From Silene conica (lineage: Eukaryota > Streptophyta > Magnoliopsida > Caryophyllales > Caryophyllaceae), in contig CM055311.2 in the NCBI GenBank assembly GCA_029255685.2, positions 5,008,269 through 5,072,268 on the forward strand: a stretch of 64,000 bases of DNA, written 5' to 3'. The notes beneath the pieces are model-generated. The model saw nothing but the letters and a program-made list of their open reading frames with translations. It had not been told where the DNA came from and ran no database searches. Below, piece after piece: positions 21,734-34,970 of the stretch (positions are counted from its first letter, which is position 1; the number at the start of each line of letters is the position of its first letter). The position numbers and the translations under genes were made by a program.

Positions 21734-23774
21734 AACACCTTGTGCGGTAACCTACCATAGACAGACTAGGGGAATTTCTTGAGGACAGTTGTAGACCATG
21801 ATTGAGAGAGTGTTGTTACTTGAGGAAAATCTATGGAGCTGATGGAATGTGTTTTATTGATCTAGGTGCCTATATGTTACTAATTTGAGGAGTAAGTGAA
21901 TGATGGGATAACTGTGCTAGGTAGAGTGTTATACACGACTTTAATGGAACTTAGGCGTGAGAATCTTGTTAATTCATGGGTAATTGTAAGTTTGGAGTAT
22001 CCATTTGAGGATCTAGAGGAACTTAGAGTAAAGATTTATTTCGAGGAATATGCTTAAAGTACTGATCTTGTCCGATAAGTGTATGAGGTAAGTTAATGCT
22101 GTTTGAACTTGAGGAACGAGAGTTGTTAGTAACGGTGTGGGGACATTGGGACACTTACAAGAACTTGTGGAATTGACTGAGTGGTTGATCTTAAGTTACT
22201 TAATGGGTCTTGGTGCTATCTAACGAAGGACTTAAAGGAAATATAATCTAGGATACATCATCAGTTTGAGAACGAATGATTCATTGAGAGATGTAAGTTC
22301 AGAAACGCGTTGATTTGAGTATGGTTAATTGTGAACCATGATACAAGTATAGTAGATATATCACATGAGTTGAGTAGCCTGAGAGTTTGGTTGAATTGTC
22401 ATTTGGGAATTATCTGAGATGGGTTATCTAAACTTTTGAGGAATAAATCATCGAAAGGATAATGTCGCTTAGACTTCGAGGAACTTTGTGATCGGAATCA
22501 TTTTGAGGAACTAGTCATGAGAGCCAGTCATAGATGCGCTTGACTTGGAAGTTGTTACCTTAGTGAGACCTTGCCTTGGAATGTTCGTTTTATGGTAATA
22601 GATGACCTTGGATAACTTAGAATATCGAAGTACCCCTATAGAATGAATTTGATGGAATTGAACTACGTAGGACTAAAGGATATAGGTAATTTTGGTCATG
22701 GCCTGTCCGATTGAGAAAAGCCATAGTGTAGAAAGGTTGGTATCCTAATTTTGGAATTCGATGTTATGATGCTAGAATTCAGATTTAGACTTAGAAAGTG
22801 CATAAATCTTGGTCCGAGGTATGTTTGTTAGACTTCCACCTTGAGTAAGAGATTCTTAACCTTAATTAAACAGATTTGGTGTGGACTGAGTGAGAGTCTT
22901 GGGAACCTTCTTGTTGAGGAAAATACCTTATCCTGTGGATGAGATGATAGTAAGAGGGATCGTGCAACCATTGAGAGGCTAGAGATCGCTTGAATTGTCC
23001 TCCCTGGGATATACTAGAAATCGTTGTAACGATGTTTTGATTAGGGATTGAGCGGTTAATGTACCCATGTTTGGCAAAGGTCACCGTCTTCTTTAATCTT
23101 CGACTTGATTGTTCCGTTCCTTCAACCCTCCTTTTTGGTGTGCTGACCGCCGCGAGGTTTGAAACCCCTAATTCTTCGTGTTGAAAATAAGCTCTGCGGT
23201 TGTTTAATTTCCGCGCTCTCAAACGTCTGTTTTGAAACTTGTTCCCCAATTGTTGACTTTAAACTCACTGTTTATGAAAAAGGCTTAATTGTTATGAGAA
23301 ATTGGAATTTGTTTCCTCTTCCGTTAGAAATAACTTTTTTTCATTGTCGCAATTTTATGTTCCAAAAATTTGAGAAAAAGGTTAATTTTGAAGGAAACTT
23401 GATTTTGAAAACAGAACATTTTTTTTCAAATTGGCAGACTTCAGCGTTGATTGCCACTAGAACGTGTTATTGGAGACGTCTGATAACCCGTACTGTGCTC
23501 ATCAACACCGAATCGACCTAAATTTCAAATTTTGACTGATTCAGTTTTGAGACTTGTCTCAGATTTGGAATGTCGGACTCTTAAATACGTAACGAGAATC
23601 CCAATGTCCATTGACAAGACTTGTACCTTGAAACCTTTCCTATTTGAAACCTTTTTGAAAGATAAAGTTTTGAGTTATCTTGACCCGTATGGTTCATTTT
23701 GAAAGTTAGAGTTGTTTTCGTACTTAGTTCTACCTTCGAGTTTCGAGGACGAAACTTTTTGAAGATTGGGTGAT
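21734..23774 (+). other. G2 non-coding internal region
   Basis: About 2 kb with no supportable reading frame, where pol would normally lie. It aligns with matching regions of G1 (27081-27631 and 36824-39153) and G3 (47109-48962). The last 700 bp or so are the best conserved. Examples are CGTTGTAACGATGTTTTGAT near 23022, a block GACGTCTGATAACCCGTACT near 23476, and TTCGAGGACGAAACTTTTTG near the 3' LTR. Confidence 0.7.
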
Positions 23775-26590
23775 GGTAACAGCCCGTATTTTCGTGATTT
23801 ATATTTAAAGGTTTTTAATTAGTTTTAAGTAATAAAATATATTTTTAAAAGTTTCAATGATTGTTACGGGATAAAAAAATATTTTAATATTTAATGTTAA
23901 TTCATTTTAAAATAACACTTTAATGATTATTGATAAGTTAATTTTAAAATGTTCCGTTAAGATCCGTCTTAAGAACCTTAAGCCCTTAAAACGAATATAA
24001 CTTGGCAAGTAATCCGACTCAACAAAACCCGTTTGTGTTATCCAAGTCCGTTTTTCCTTGAAACGGGAAAGGACAACTAAAGCCCCTAAAATTTCTAAGG
24101 TGTCGACATTTTATCATCCTCAAAACAAAACAACTGACATTCCTCATTTCACAAAACCTCCAAAATTCTTCATCTTCTTTTCCATTTTTCTCCATCATCC
24201 GTTCACCGAATCAAGGTAATAATCACATTTTCGGAATCCTCATCGAATTTGCAAGCCATCCGTCACTTCCGTTTATCGTTTCCTTCAACTCGAAATTTGG
24301 GCTGTTTTGAGTATACTTCGAATTTAGCCTCTTAAAACCGTTTTGCTTGTTGTAGGGGAAGGCTTAGAGGATCCTAAGGAAGTTACTGGCAAGATTGAAG
24401 AAGAGATTGGAGCTTAAACGCTTAAAATGTGACGATAATGAGAAACTCGGCCTTATTGTGAATATTAGCATTTTTGATGATTAAGATGATTTAAGTTTCT
24501 GAAATTTCATATGTTTATTGTTGTTTGGACCTAGTATCATGATAGGAATCCTTCTTAAAGGCCCTCACATACTTGATGTTATACATGTGTAGTTGTTCAT
24601 TTTTCAGAAATTCATGTTTTGCGACGGATACAAAGTATAATCATATTGAGGATTGTTATGGGTTTATTTGCTGTTAGGTAGTGTTAATGGATGAATTGTG
24701 ATATTGGGTAAACTTCATATGTTGAAATTCTTAAAGTTTGGTATCGATTTAATGGAGTTTTGAGTTTACTGGAAAACACGATTTTGAGGTCAGGCTCTCT
24801 GAGCCGGTTGATCGACCGGCCGTCGGTCGACCGGCTGGGAGTGCGTTTCGTTGTTTTTGCGAGTTTTGACAATACGTAGGATTGGGGTGCCCAGCTGGTC
24901 GACCGGCCGCCCGCCGACCGGCTGGGAGCCTCTTTGGCAAGATTAGCGTATTTCGTAATTAGAAGAGACTTGGTTCCCCAGCCGGTGGACCGGCCGCCTG
25001 CCGACCGACTGGGAACCCTTTGACCTTTGTTCGTTTGTTTTTAAAAGAAGGAAGTAGGAGATTGGGTGCCCAGCCGGCGGACCGGCTGCCTGCCGACCGG
25101 CTGGGGACCCCTGAAGCTTGTTTTTAATTCGAATTCGTAATTAGTCCGTAACTTTTAAACGGTTTATCGGTTTTGATTGAAACTCGTTCTTCGTACCTTT
25201 GATGCGTGTTTGAGGTCCCCGGAGGATGGGCGACACTATATTGGGTTCGGGAATGGAGTGAGGATAGAGACCCCCCGGTCGGGTAACCGAAAGGGAAACC
25301 GGCTCTCCCTCGTCTTAGTTCCCGGGATCAATTAAGTGTTGTTTAGTGGTTTAAGAAGTTAGAACTATAGGTTAGTTTCTATCTTTGGATGTTAATGGTT
25401 GAGTTGTATGTCGCGTGATAGGATATGTGTTAAGTTCACCTCTGGACCCATTACGTGTTTTGTATGTCGCGTGATGGGATATGTGTTAAGTTCACCTCTG
25501 GACCCATTACATGTTTTGCTTTTGGCGTGTCAGGATATGTGTTAAGTTCACCTCTGGACCTGACACGTGATCAGTTGTCGTACACGGGATATGTGTTAAG
25601 TTCACCTCTGGACCCAATACTTGTTTGTAGCATTGGGATATGTGTTAAGTTCACCTCTGGACCCGACATTTGTTTGTAGTGGGATATGTGTTAAGTTCAC
25701 CTCTGGATCCATTACCGTGTTATGTATAGGGATATGTGTTAAGTTCACCTCTGGACCCTTTACTTGAATTGCATGTTGGGATATGCGTTAAGTTCACCTC
25801 TGGACCCGACATTGTTTGGTAGTGGGATATGTGTTAAGTTCACCTCTAGACCCATTGCTAGTGTTTACTGATGTTTATATCTGCTTGCCTTGAGATTGGT
25901 ACAGTGTCAGATATGCATGGTGAGGTTAATGATTGTATTACTTGAGTTATAGTTTGTTCATCCAAGGCATTGGATGGCTCTCTGATCGGTTTCATAAATA
26001 GTTGGACTGAAAGACACCACGATTGGGTAACCAGTAGGGAAACCGACTCTCCTTCCAAACGGTTTATGAAGTTGGTTGATAGCCGTGCATTAGTGATTAC
26101 ATGATAGTTGTCGATCAGTTATTGAGATATTGTTATACTTCACATATTCATATATGTTGGAGTATTCTGTTTGCTTTACTTGTTACGTGTTGTCACAAAA
26201 GGTGGTTAGGAGAACTCTAGTCACTCCCCACTGATTGTGGCGTACATGTTTTCATGTATGTAGGTACATGCAGGTTGGACGGGGTTCACTTGAGATCTAG
26301 CGAGTGATGATCCTTTCATTATATGACTTACACTTCATCGATTAGCTAGACTCTTAGTTTTGATACAGTTCATGTTTTGTGCCTGTAGGGATGTTCCATC
26401 CCATGCTTTGTATATATTTGGTTTTCATACTTAGAACTGTTATACTTATCTATTTTGTTTATATCAGTTTCAGTTTACGTTTCAGTTTTTAATTCACCTC
26501 GCATGATGTTTATGTTTAAAAAGTTTTAATTCCGCTGCATTTTTAGTACTTTGTGTGTTTTATATTTCCGCTTTCGCGAGGGGTTTTACA
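23775..26590 (+). repeat. G2 second LTR (2816 bp)
   Basis: Near-identical to 17437-20356, but about 100 bp shorter because its hairpin array (25405-25860) has nine units rather than eleven. It has the same four GC palindromes (24790-25106). Another primer site and internal leader follow it, so it is shared by two tandem units. Confidence 0.85.
25405..25860 (+). repeat. Array of nine hairpin units, G2 second LTR
   Basis: Same unit type as 19068-19625. Two of its units carry arms that do not match each other (for example TACACGGG with CCCAATAC). Each side matches a different unit of the other LTR, as if neighbouring units had been fused by recombination within the array. Confidence 0.8.
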
Positions 26591-27080
26591 GTTGGTATCA
26601 GAGCATTATTGCTCCCGACGCACTCATGTGACCCCCAACCTTAACTTGACCAAATAAATAAATAATGAATGAGAGATGGGGTAGATTTAAGGACTTATAT
26701 GGTAGTCTGTTTGTGCCTTGTTAGGGATACGTCTAACGGTTTATTCTCTTATGATTGAAGAATGACAGAGCCAATTAATGATGAGAATGCTGAGACGCAA
26801 GCCCTCATTCAAACTCTTCAGGATTACATAGCTAGGTCGTCTATGCCTTCTTCTTCATTTCAAATCTCGTGAAGTAACCAACCTGGAGGATTGGCTTGGA
26901 TTATCACCCAGATGTGGAGGAATGCAACTAAGACATTTGACGGAGAGACCAGTGCTGTGACCCTCACTACTTGGTTCTTTGACATGGAAAGGAACTTCAT
27001 GATTTATGATGTTCGTCCTGAAGATCAGACCCGAGTAACATCTTAGTTCTTAGTTCGTAGGGCTAGAAGTTGGTGGTTGA
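26591..27080 (+). pseudogene. Partial second G2 leader and gag (fossil)
   Basis: Nearly identical to the leader and first part of gag at 20357-20850. It ends where the sequence turns into G1-type internal DNA. It is a partial, broken copy. Confidence 0.8.
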
Positions 27081-27631
27081 GTTGTATACTTAGTATTCGG
27101 TGGAACTTAATCATGAGAACCATGCTTAGATTGTGAAAATTTGTGGATCGAAGAGTACTGTTTAAGGAGTTAGATAAGATACTTGAGGATATAGAGCGAC
27201 CAAGAAGAATAGGCTTAAGATGCTAAGGATGATGAGTGGATGAGTGAAGTGAGTTAGTATCACTTGACTTAGGTGAGTGATTGAGTTGGGAAAGGCCGTT
27301 GTTGGGGAATGCGAAGAATTGGCTATAATAGTTGAATACTTGAAGAGTTTATGACTTAAGCTTAGAAGAAGTGAACCACTATTCGACCCTAGGCTGCTTA
27401 TTGAATCTTAATGTTTATTTAATGAAAAACTTAAGAGAAATTTGAGGATGCACCACCGGTATGTGGATAGGATAAAGTAATCTATAGGGAGACGAGAATT
27501 CGGAAAAACTTGATGGTTTAGGAATTGTTATCTGGTGAACAGTAAGGTAAGTAAATAAAGTGGATATAGCATATAGGGGTGATGACCTGAAAGTGTTATT
27601 GAATTGTTATTTGTGGAACTAGTAGAGATGT
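27081..27631 (+). other. G1-type internal non-coding sequence, left of the copia complex
   Basis: Aligns loosely with the post-gag region of G2 and G3 (for example GTATAC...TGGAACTTAATCATGAGAA). It continues at 36824 after the copia complex, with the duplication GATGT at the junction (27627-27631 and 36819-36823). Confidence 0.65.
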
Positions 27632-28487
27632 TGTTGGAGCTTGTGTAATAATTCATTTTCTCGTGTACTCTATTCAACCTCATTGTTATGATATATAATG
27701 TTTTGTTTTTCATGTGGAATTGTACGCCAATTTTGAACACCACAAAGTGAACTGAATAACATTATATCGTTTTAGTCCTTGATTACCCACTTGAGCTGAT
27801 AACTCAGGTAATCATTTTGTGACGTTGGTTGATGGTGGGTTCAACGAGCCATAAGTCACACGGCTGACTGACCAATCACAAAGGCGAGTTATACAGATAT
27901 CTCGTAGGACACCCCGTGATAACGTTATAGAGTCCTAAATGTTTTATAACATTGGGTGCCAGGTCGTGGATAGGACCTCCATAGTGTTCCTTAGAGTCGA
28001 GTCTTTTGACCTTCAACTGTCTCTTGAGATTAAGGCAGATTTTGGGTAACTTTGGTTTCTTTCCCACGGTCATCGTAACAGGGGCCAAGAGGATTTTTTC
28101 TGGGTTATTTCATGCTGCGCGATATCGGCAGGATTCGAGTTGAGGGAAATATCCAAACCCTTATCATGGTTTTATCATTTCTCAGGGCCACTCGAGGAGT
28201 AGTAACTGAAATGCATGGCCATGCTCGAATACAGATTCGTTTTATCAGTTAAGTTACTCTCTAGTGGGGGAAACCACTCTTGATACAGATCGCTTGTGAG
28301 ATACGACCTTTGCGAATGCGGATTTGCAAATTGTCTTACATTGAGTGGGAGAAATTTTAAAAGAATATGAGAATCGGTTATCGCACCTACACTTGTACGG
28401 ACAAGTGGGAGTTTGTTGGAGCTTGTGTCCTCCACATGTAGTGTGATAACGTCATTGCACATACCCTTGTACGGACAAGTGGGAGAT
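27632..28487 (+). repeat. Partial copia unit ahead of the LTR
   Basis: Starts with a few bases of LTR sequence (TGTTGGAGCTTGTG), then matches 34988-35831 almost base for base, through the repeated GTACGGACAAGTGGGAG motifs to the purine tract. The outer target duplication matches the far end of the complex, so this unit and the main unit form one tandem structure. Confidence 0.8.
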
Positions 28488-29474
28488 TGTTGGGGCTGGT
28501 GTCCTTGACAATTAAGTACAATGACTTACTAAATCTCTTAAAGGATCACAAGGGCATACTTCAGTATTATTATCAGTTGATCCACGTTTATCAATAACGG
28601 TTGGCTTGCTAGATAAGTTTGACGTTATTGTCATATGGATGGCGGTGATCAACTGGTCCCTATACGTCACACCTATAGGACACGTTTGAGAGATGTGAAG
28701 GTGTCACATTTATGCCGGATACGACTAAACAGTTAGTCAGAGTTATTGACTATTAAATTAGTCAATGAGATGTTGAGATTATTATTTAATACGGATTAAA
28801 TAATTTTAGCTAATACGGATTACATGATTAATTCGTAAAATTAAATATAAACGGTTATATTTAATTAAATATTGAATTTGCGTATTAATATAAACAGTTA
28901 TATTAATTGGGCCAATTATACAATATCGTATTTTATCAGACCATTATTAATACATCGACTGTATTAATATCTGATAACAAGTATACGATTTATAATAAAT
29001 ACCCGCGAATTATATTTTAGCAAAGTGGGTCGAATCACGCATTGGAATAAGGTAAGAGTGGAAAGCCCACTCCTACCCAATACCTAATTCGGCCGACCCA
29101 TACTACATAAGGAGATTCCTTCTCCTTTTGTCAGGTGATGAATTGAACTGGTAATTCAGAATCTCAAGAATTAGGGTTTTGAGAACATTATTTTCCCCAA
29201 ACTCAGATCTCACATCTAAAACCTCACAAAAACTCTCCCCGTATTGCAAGGCAATTGGAGAGTATTTCTAGCACACGCGGAATCATCTCAATCAAGTCTT
29301 GGGTGCAAGTTATAGGAGGGAATTTACTTTAATTCCTGTTCTTAGGCCTATTCAAGCAAGGACCCAAGGTTGTATTCTTTTTCATGCTTTTAATTAACTT
29401 ATGACAATAATCACAATTGTATGTTTCGTTATAATCCTTCAAGTTTAGGGCGAATACATGTTTTATTCCCCACA
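28488..29474 (+). repeat. Copia LTR (987 bp), shared by two tandem units
   Basis: Starts TGTTGGGGCTGGTG and ends TTATTCCCCACA. It is about 99 percent identical to 35832-36818. Primer site TGGTATCAGAGCC follows at 29477. Confidence 0.9.
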
Positions 29475-31136
29475 AGTGGTATCAGAGCCAAGGCCACGAA
29501 ATTTTTCTTTTGTGTTTTTCATAAGTTTTAATTTAAAATATTTGAAAATCGTTTCTGTCTGCCGTGTGGGTCGGTCGACCCATTATTGCGGTTGGTCGAC
29601 CACCTCCCGCGTAGGGTTTCTGTTTTTCGGCAGTTTCTCTTTTGCGTTTTCAGAAACTCGGTTTCTTGTTTTGTGGTCGGTCGACCTGGTTAATAGGTCG
29701 GTCGACCATTCTGCTGTTACAAAAAAAAAAAAAAAAAAAAAATTCCGTTAGTAGGTCGGTCGACCCCATGTTGAGGTCGGTAGACCACTTCCCTGTAATA
29801 GTCGTTTTTTTTTCCCCGAAAATAACTTGTTTTTATTTTCCCTTGGCCAAAAGTAATATGCTGTATACGGAAATAGTATATTATTTTTGTGAAACGGTTC
29901 ACTTTCGTTTGATACATATTATTTTAAAACGGTTTAAGATAATGGATTATAAACTTATTAAAATTAAAGTGGTTAAAACGGTATAATCACATAATTTTAA
30001 TCCCGTAAAGGTGGTTTGGTAAAATTTGTTAAATCATAATAACAGTATTATGTCATGTATGAATTTTAATTTTAGTTGATGCATTTTATTTATCGTCTTG
30101 TTGAATGCCTTTTGAATGCTTTCTATAACGTATTTAATTTTGCAAACGGTTGTAACTTAGTGTGCCCTTAGAAGATTGTGTCACCGTAATGATGGGACAC
30201 AGTCTTGCTTGTAATTTTGAGATCTTGAATCTCCGTTTTGGGTTTTTGCCATGTAATTACTTTTGTATTTAAATTAGAATGTAAATAGGATTATATTTGT
30301 AATTTAAATTAGTAATTTTGTGAAGACTAAAGACGGAGACCGGATGCTCACTCCCGCTGCAAAGACCAAGATGGAACATCAAGACAAGCTTCTAAGGTCC
30401 AACGGTGAATTCCAAAGTTGTTTTTATGTTTATTTTGGTAGGATAGGCCACACTAGGACTTTTATTTACGTTTATTGCATTTATTTTATGCTTTCATCGA
30501 TAATAGCTTGCATCATATTCCGCCTAAAACCAAACCACCTATAACATGCCTGAAAACTGACTCATGTAGAGGTTACGCGTTAGTTTTCTATGACAATACA
30601 GATGTCACATGTCACATGTAAAGCCATCACTTTATTTCATTCATTCATGCAAATGCTAGATATTAGTTCACTTAAAATGGATAAATATAAGTTGATGGGG
30701 TCTTCCTCGTATAACCAAAAATTGAGAATAGTCTTTATAAATCAGACTCCCATGAATCCCTTCTTCGTCGGTAGGCATAATATGACCCCTTCTACGTCGG
30801 GTAAGTGGGAACAGATGATTTATTTTATCTCAACATCGTGGTCACTCGATACTATCTAGCGACTGTGATGGACTAATAGATATGATATACGGAAATCTAT
30901 CGACTAAGAGTTCCAACGGTGGAATTAGCCAAGCTGTGGGCTTATCAATATACGGAAATTGAGTCTTGTGATCGTTTATATAATTCTTGAGGGAGATCAA
31001 TTATATAAAGCATGAGTCTACGAGTTTAAATACAATTTAAAATAGACTTAAATCACAACAATGAGTTGCTTATAGGGTTTTGTTTTTATCTTCTTTTTCA
31101 GTGTAGAACACGTTCAATTAAACTGCTGTATAACTA
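29475..31136 (+). other. Long non-coding copia leader
   Basis: A 1.66-kb leader between primer site and gag, as in Angela/BARE elements. It contains five GGTCG- or GGTTG-GTCGACC palindromes and one variant between 29569 and 29793, and a run of 22 A (29721-29742). Blocks near 30690-30940 (GACTCCCATGAATCCCTTCTTC, shown here in part; GGTAAGTGGG; GAGTTCCAACGGTGGAA) resemble blocks in the leader at 53279-55721. Confidence 0.7.
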
Positions 31137-34100
31137 ATGGATGGTGAAGACCCAATGCCAAGTGCCAAGCTAGCACGTGAATCCTGGCTAAAAGCCTTCA
31201 TGGACTCCATGAATCAGTCTACTAGACCGAGGAATGATGGGTCAAACTTCTCTGACTGGGAGGCAGCACTACGGAATGCTGCCATTGCTGACGGAAAGCT
31301 CAAGTACTTAACTGAGCCCATTCCGGCACACCCAGGAACTGGAGCTAGAGCTAACGAAGTTCGCGCTCATAGCGACTTCGTCATGGAAGCGGGTGCGATA
31401 AAGAACGTACTCATCTATGCAATGGAATCCAATTTGCAAAGACGCTTCATAACCCATGGTGCAAACAAGATTTTCACCACGCTCACTAACGAATTCTCAA
31501 AAGCTCCGAGAATCGTTTCTTATGATTATACCTGTCGCTTCTTTGAGGCGAAACTCCAGAAGGGCTAAGCGGTTAGCCCACATATTCTCAGCATGATTGA
31601 GAATATCGAGAAACTGGAGGCCCTAAACTGCAAGATCAGTGAGAACATAATCGTTGATCGAATGCTTCATTCGCTTCATGATGGGTTCGCCCTCTTTAGG
31701 GCCAACTATTACATGAACGACATGAAGAAGACTCCTCATGAGCTCCACTCCCTTCTCGTACAGACCGAGAAGGATCTGAAATTAAGTGGGAGCGTGAAGC
31801 AGGATGTTCTCATGATCTCCAGCAAGGGTAAGGGTAAGGGTAAGGGAAAAGCTAAAGCTCAGGGCGACCTAACAGTAGGCAAGCCCAAGTTTAAGAAGTC
31901 AGGATTTACTAAGAGTGGGCCAGGTGAGTCGATTAACTCACAGGGCAAAACAAAGAGCAAGGATACTAGCATGGAATGCCACCATTGCCACAAGACTGGG
32001 CATTGGAGGCGCTCATGCCCCGTGTATTGTGAGGATATTAAGGCAGGCCGCGTTACTCCTGTTGGTATGTCTTCTTCTTCTTTTATTCACATGATTGAGA
32101 TTAACCATGCAAGTTACGGAACTTGGGTACTAGATACTGGTTGTGGTTCTCATCTATGTAATCACGTGCAGGGCCTCCGAAACCAAGAACCCCTCATCAA
32201 GGGTGAGGTTGACCTGCGTGTCGGGAATGGAGCACGTGTTGCTGCAGTCTCGAGGGTAACATACGTGATCCAGCTTCCACGTGGATTCGAGTTATCTTTA
32301 TATAACTGTTATTATGTTCCTTGTTTATCCAAAAACATTATTTCAGTTTCTGCACTTGACAAACTTGGTTTTTCATTTGTAATAGAAAATAACAGTTGTA
32401 TTTTCTCATTACACAATATGATTTATGGCAAGGCAGTTTCCATGAATGAAATTTATGTTTTAGATCAAACCACTGAAATATTACATGTGAATAATAAGAG
32501 ATTAAAGGTAGGTGACAAAGATCAAACTTACCTATGGCATTGTCGTATGGGACACATAAATGAGAAACGCGTAAAACAGCTCATACAGAATGGAGCTATC
32601 TTGGCCTTTGATTTCGAATCATATGGCATGTGTGAATCATGTCTCATCGGTAAGATGACTCGTATTTCCTTCAAAGGTGTTGGAATGCGCGCTGCCGACC
32701 TATTAGGACTCATACATACGGACGTATGTGGCCCTATGTCGATCAACGCACGAGAAGGCTATAGGTATTTCATCACTTTCACGGATGATTTGAGTAGATA
32801 TGGCTATGTCTACTTGATGAAACATAAAAGTGAATCCTTTGACAAGTTCAAAGAATACCAGAATCGGGTACAGAACCAACTGGGAAGAAAGATTAAAGCA
32901 CTATGTTCTGATCGTGGTGGTGAGTATCTTTCACACGAGTTTGATCAACACCTCAAAGACTGTGGCATCGTGCTACAGTTGACTCCACCTGGAACACCAC
33001 AATTAAATGGTGTGTCCGAACGGAGAAATCAAACTCTACTTGATATGGTTCGATCCATGATGAGTCACACCGTTGTGCCTGATTCATTATGGGGCTATGC
33101 TCTTTTGTCAGCCGCTCTAATACTTAACCGAAGTCCGTCTAAAGCCGTTGACAAGACTCCATATGAATTATGGAAGGGAACGATCCCTAACTTGTCCTTT
33201 ATTCGGGTTTGGGGCTGCGAGGCTTATGTCAAGTGGAGACACGAGGATAAGCTTGGCCCGCGATCGGTCAAGACATACTTTATAGGCTATCCAACAGGAA
33301 CGTTTGGTCATTACTTCTACTCGCCAACCGAACAACGTGTTTTTGTTGCGGCCAGTGCGACGTTCTTAGAGAAGGAATTTCTCGAGAACAAATCGAGTAA
33401 TAGAACCTTCGATTTATCGGAGGTTCAAGAACCAATTACCGAGCAACCATTGGAGGAAACAGTTCCTTCAACCGAGGCTGCGGTAGATATTCCTGAGGAA
33501 CCTAGGAGGTCGGGAAGAGTCTCTATTCCCCCGGACAGATACATTGGTATGGTCGAGGAACATGATATAGATGACGTCTTACTCCTAGAGGGTAATGAAC
33601 CCACAACCTATAAAGGTGCCATGACTAGTTCTGACTCAAAGCTATGGCTAGAAGCCATGCAATCCGAGATGGACTCCATGTATGAGAACAACGTGTGGGA
33701 TTTTGTGGACCTACCTGCAAAGATACGTCCCCTTCAATGCAAATGGCTTTACAAAATAAAGCATGCCGTGGAAGGTAAACAAGATATCCATAAGGCAAGA
33801 CTAGTTGCTAAAGGTTTCACCCAAGTGTCAGGCTTGCACTACGATGAGATCTTTGCACCCGTAGTCATGCTATGTTCTATTCGGATTATCTTAGCGATCG
33901 CCGCATTTCATGACTATGAAATATGGCAAATGGACGTTAAAACCGCCTTCTTAAACGGTTATTTGGAGGAAGATTTGTACATGGTACAACCCGAGGGTTT
34001 TATTGATCCAGAACATCCTAAGAAGGTTTGCAAGCTTAAGCGTTCCATCTATGGACTTAAGCAAGCATCATGGAGTTGGAATCATCGCTTCGACCAAGTG

Positions 34101-34970
34101 ATAAAAGAGAATGGGTTCATTCGATCAGTCGAGGAACCATGTCTCTATATCAAGTCGAGTGGGAGCAAGATTGTCTTCCTAGTACTGTATGTCGATGACA
34201 TACTCTTGATTGGGAATGACATACCTCTCTTATCTTCGGTTAAAGCATGGTTGAAAATCCATTTCCAGATGAAAGATCTGGGAGAGGCACAAAGAATTTT
34301 GGGCATCCGTATCTACAGGGATAGATCACGACGGATGTTGTCTCTCAGTCAGGAGTCTTACATAGATAAGATTCTAGAGAGATTCAGCATGACGAACTCC
34401 AAGAAAGGGTTCCTTCCTATGACTACTGGGCTTCACTTGAGCAAGACTCAAGAAGCTAAGACATTGGAAGAGAAAGAGCGCATGAGTCGGATTCCTTATG
34501 CTTCGGCTATAGGATCGATCACGTATGCCATGATATGCACACGTCCAAACGTTGCATATGCATTGAGTATGACAAGTCGATTTCAAGCTCATCCAGGTGA
34601 ACCACACTGATGGCCGTGAAAAACATTCTTAAGTACCTAAGGATGACTAAAGATTGGGGATTGACTTACGGAGGCGACTCGACGCTCTGCGCCACGGGTT
34701 ACGCAGATGCTAGCTTCCAAACGGATCGAGATGACTCGAAATCTCAGTCTGGATTCGTTTTTACTCTTAATGGCGCTGCTGTCAGCTGGAAAAGTTCTAA
34801 ACAGAGTGTTATAGCAGATTCTACATCTGAGTCCGCGTAAAAGGAGATATTCATTGATAGGATCGCTACAGATGACAACATAGCTGATCCTCTCACAAAA
34901 GCATTACCACGTGATAAGCATGAAGGGCACATTCATTCCATGGGAATTAGATGTGTTTCTAAGTTGTAGT
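31137..34970 (+). pseudogene. Angela/BARE-like copia gag-pol region (fossil)
   Basis: Domains in order start with Gag (WLKAFMDSMNQ, GSNFSDWE) and a basic GKGKGKGK segment near 31830. The zinc knuckle CHHCHKTGHWRRSC is near 31980-32020 and protease WVLDTGCGSHLC near 32125-32160. The integrase zinc region (WHCRMGH, CESC) spans 32530-32650, and the integrase core runs from HTDVCGPM near 32712 to about 33200 (SDRGGEYL, GVSERRNQTL). Reverse transcriptase lies about 33650-34320, with YVDDILLIG near 34190. RNase H begins near 34610 with a characteristic end TDDNIADPLTKALP near 34870-34910. It has about three breaks overall. A related gag-only copia lies at 52041-60341. Confidence 0.88.

Larger units (their letters stand above)
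17437..27080 (+). mobile_element. G2: long-LTR, gag-only gypsy-like element plus a partial further unit
   Basis: The layout is LTR (17437-20356), internal region (20357-23774), LTR (23775-26590), then a second leader and partial gag (26591-27080) nearly identical to the start of the first internal region. The second unit then passes into G1-type internal sequence. Primer sites TGGTATCAGAGC follow both LTRs (20359-20370 and 26593-26604). The complete unit has one gag frame and no protease, integrase, reverse transcriptase or RNase H, so it would depend on proteins from another element. The two LTRs differ by roughly 1.5-2 percent plus repeat-unit number. The first unit looks structurally whole for a non-autonomous element, and the second is partial. 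Confidence 0.8.
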
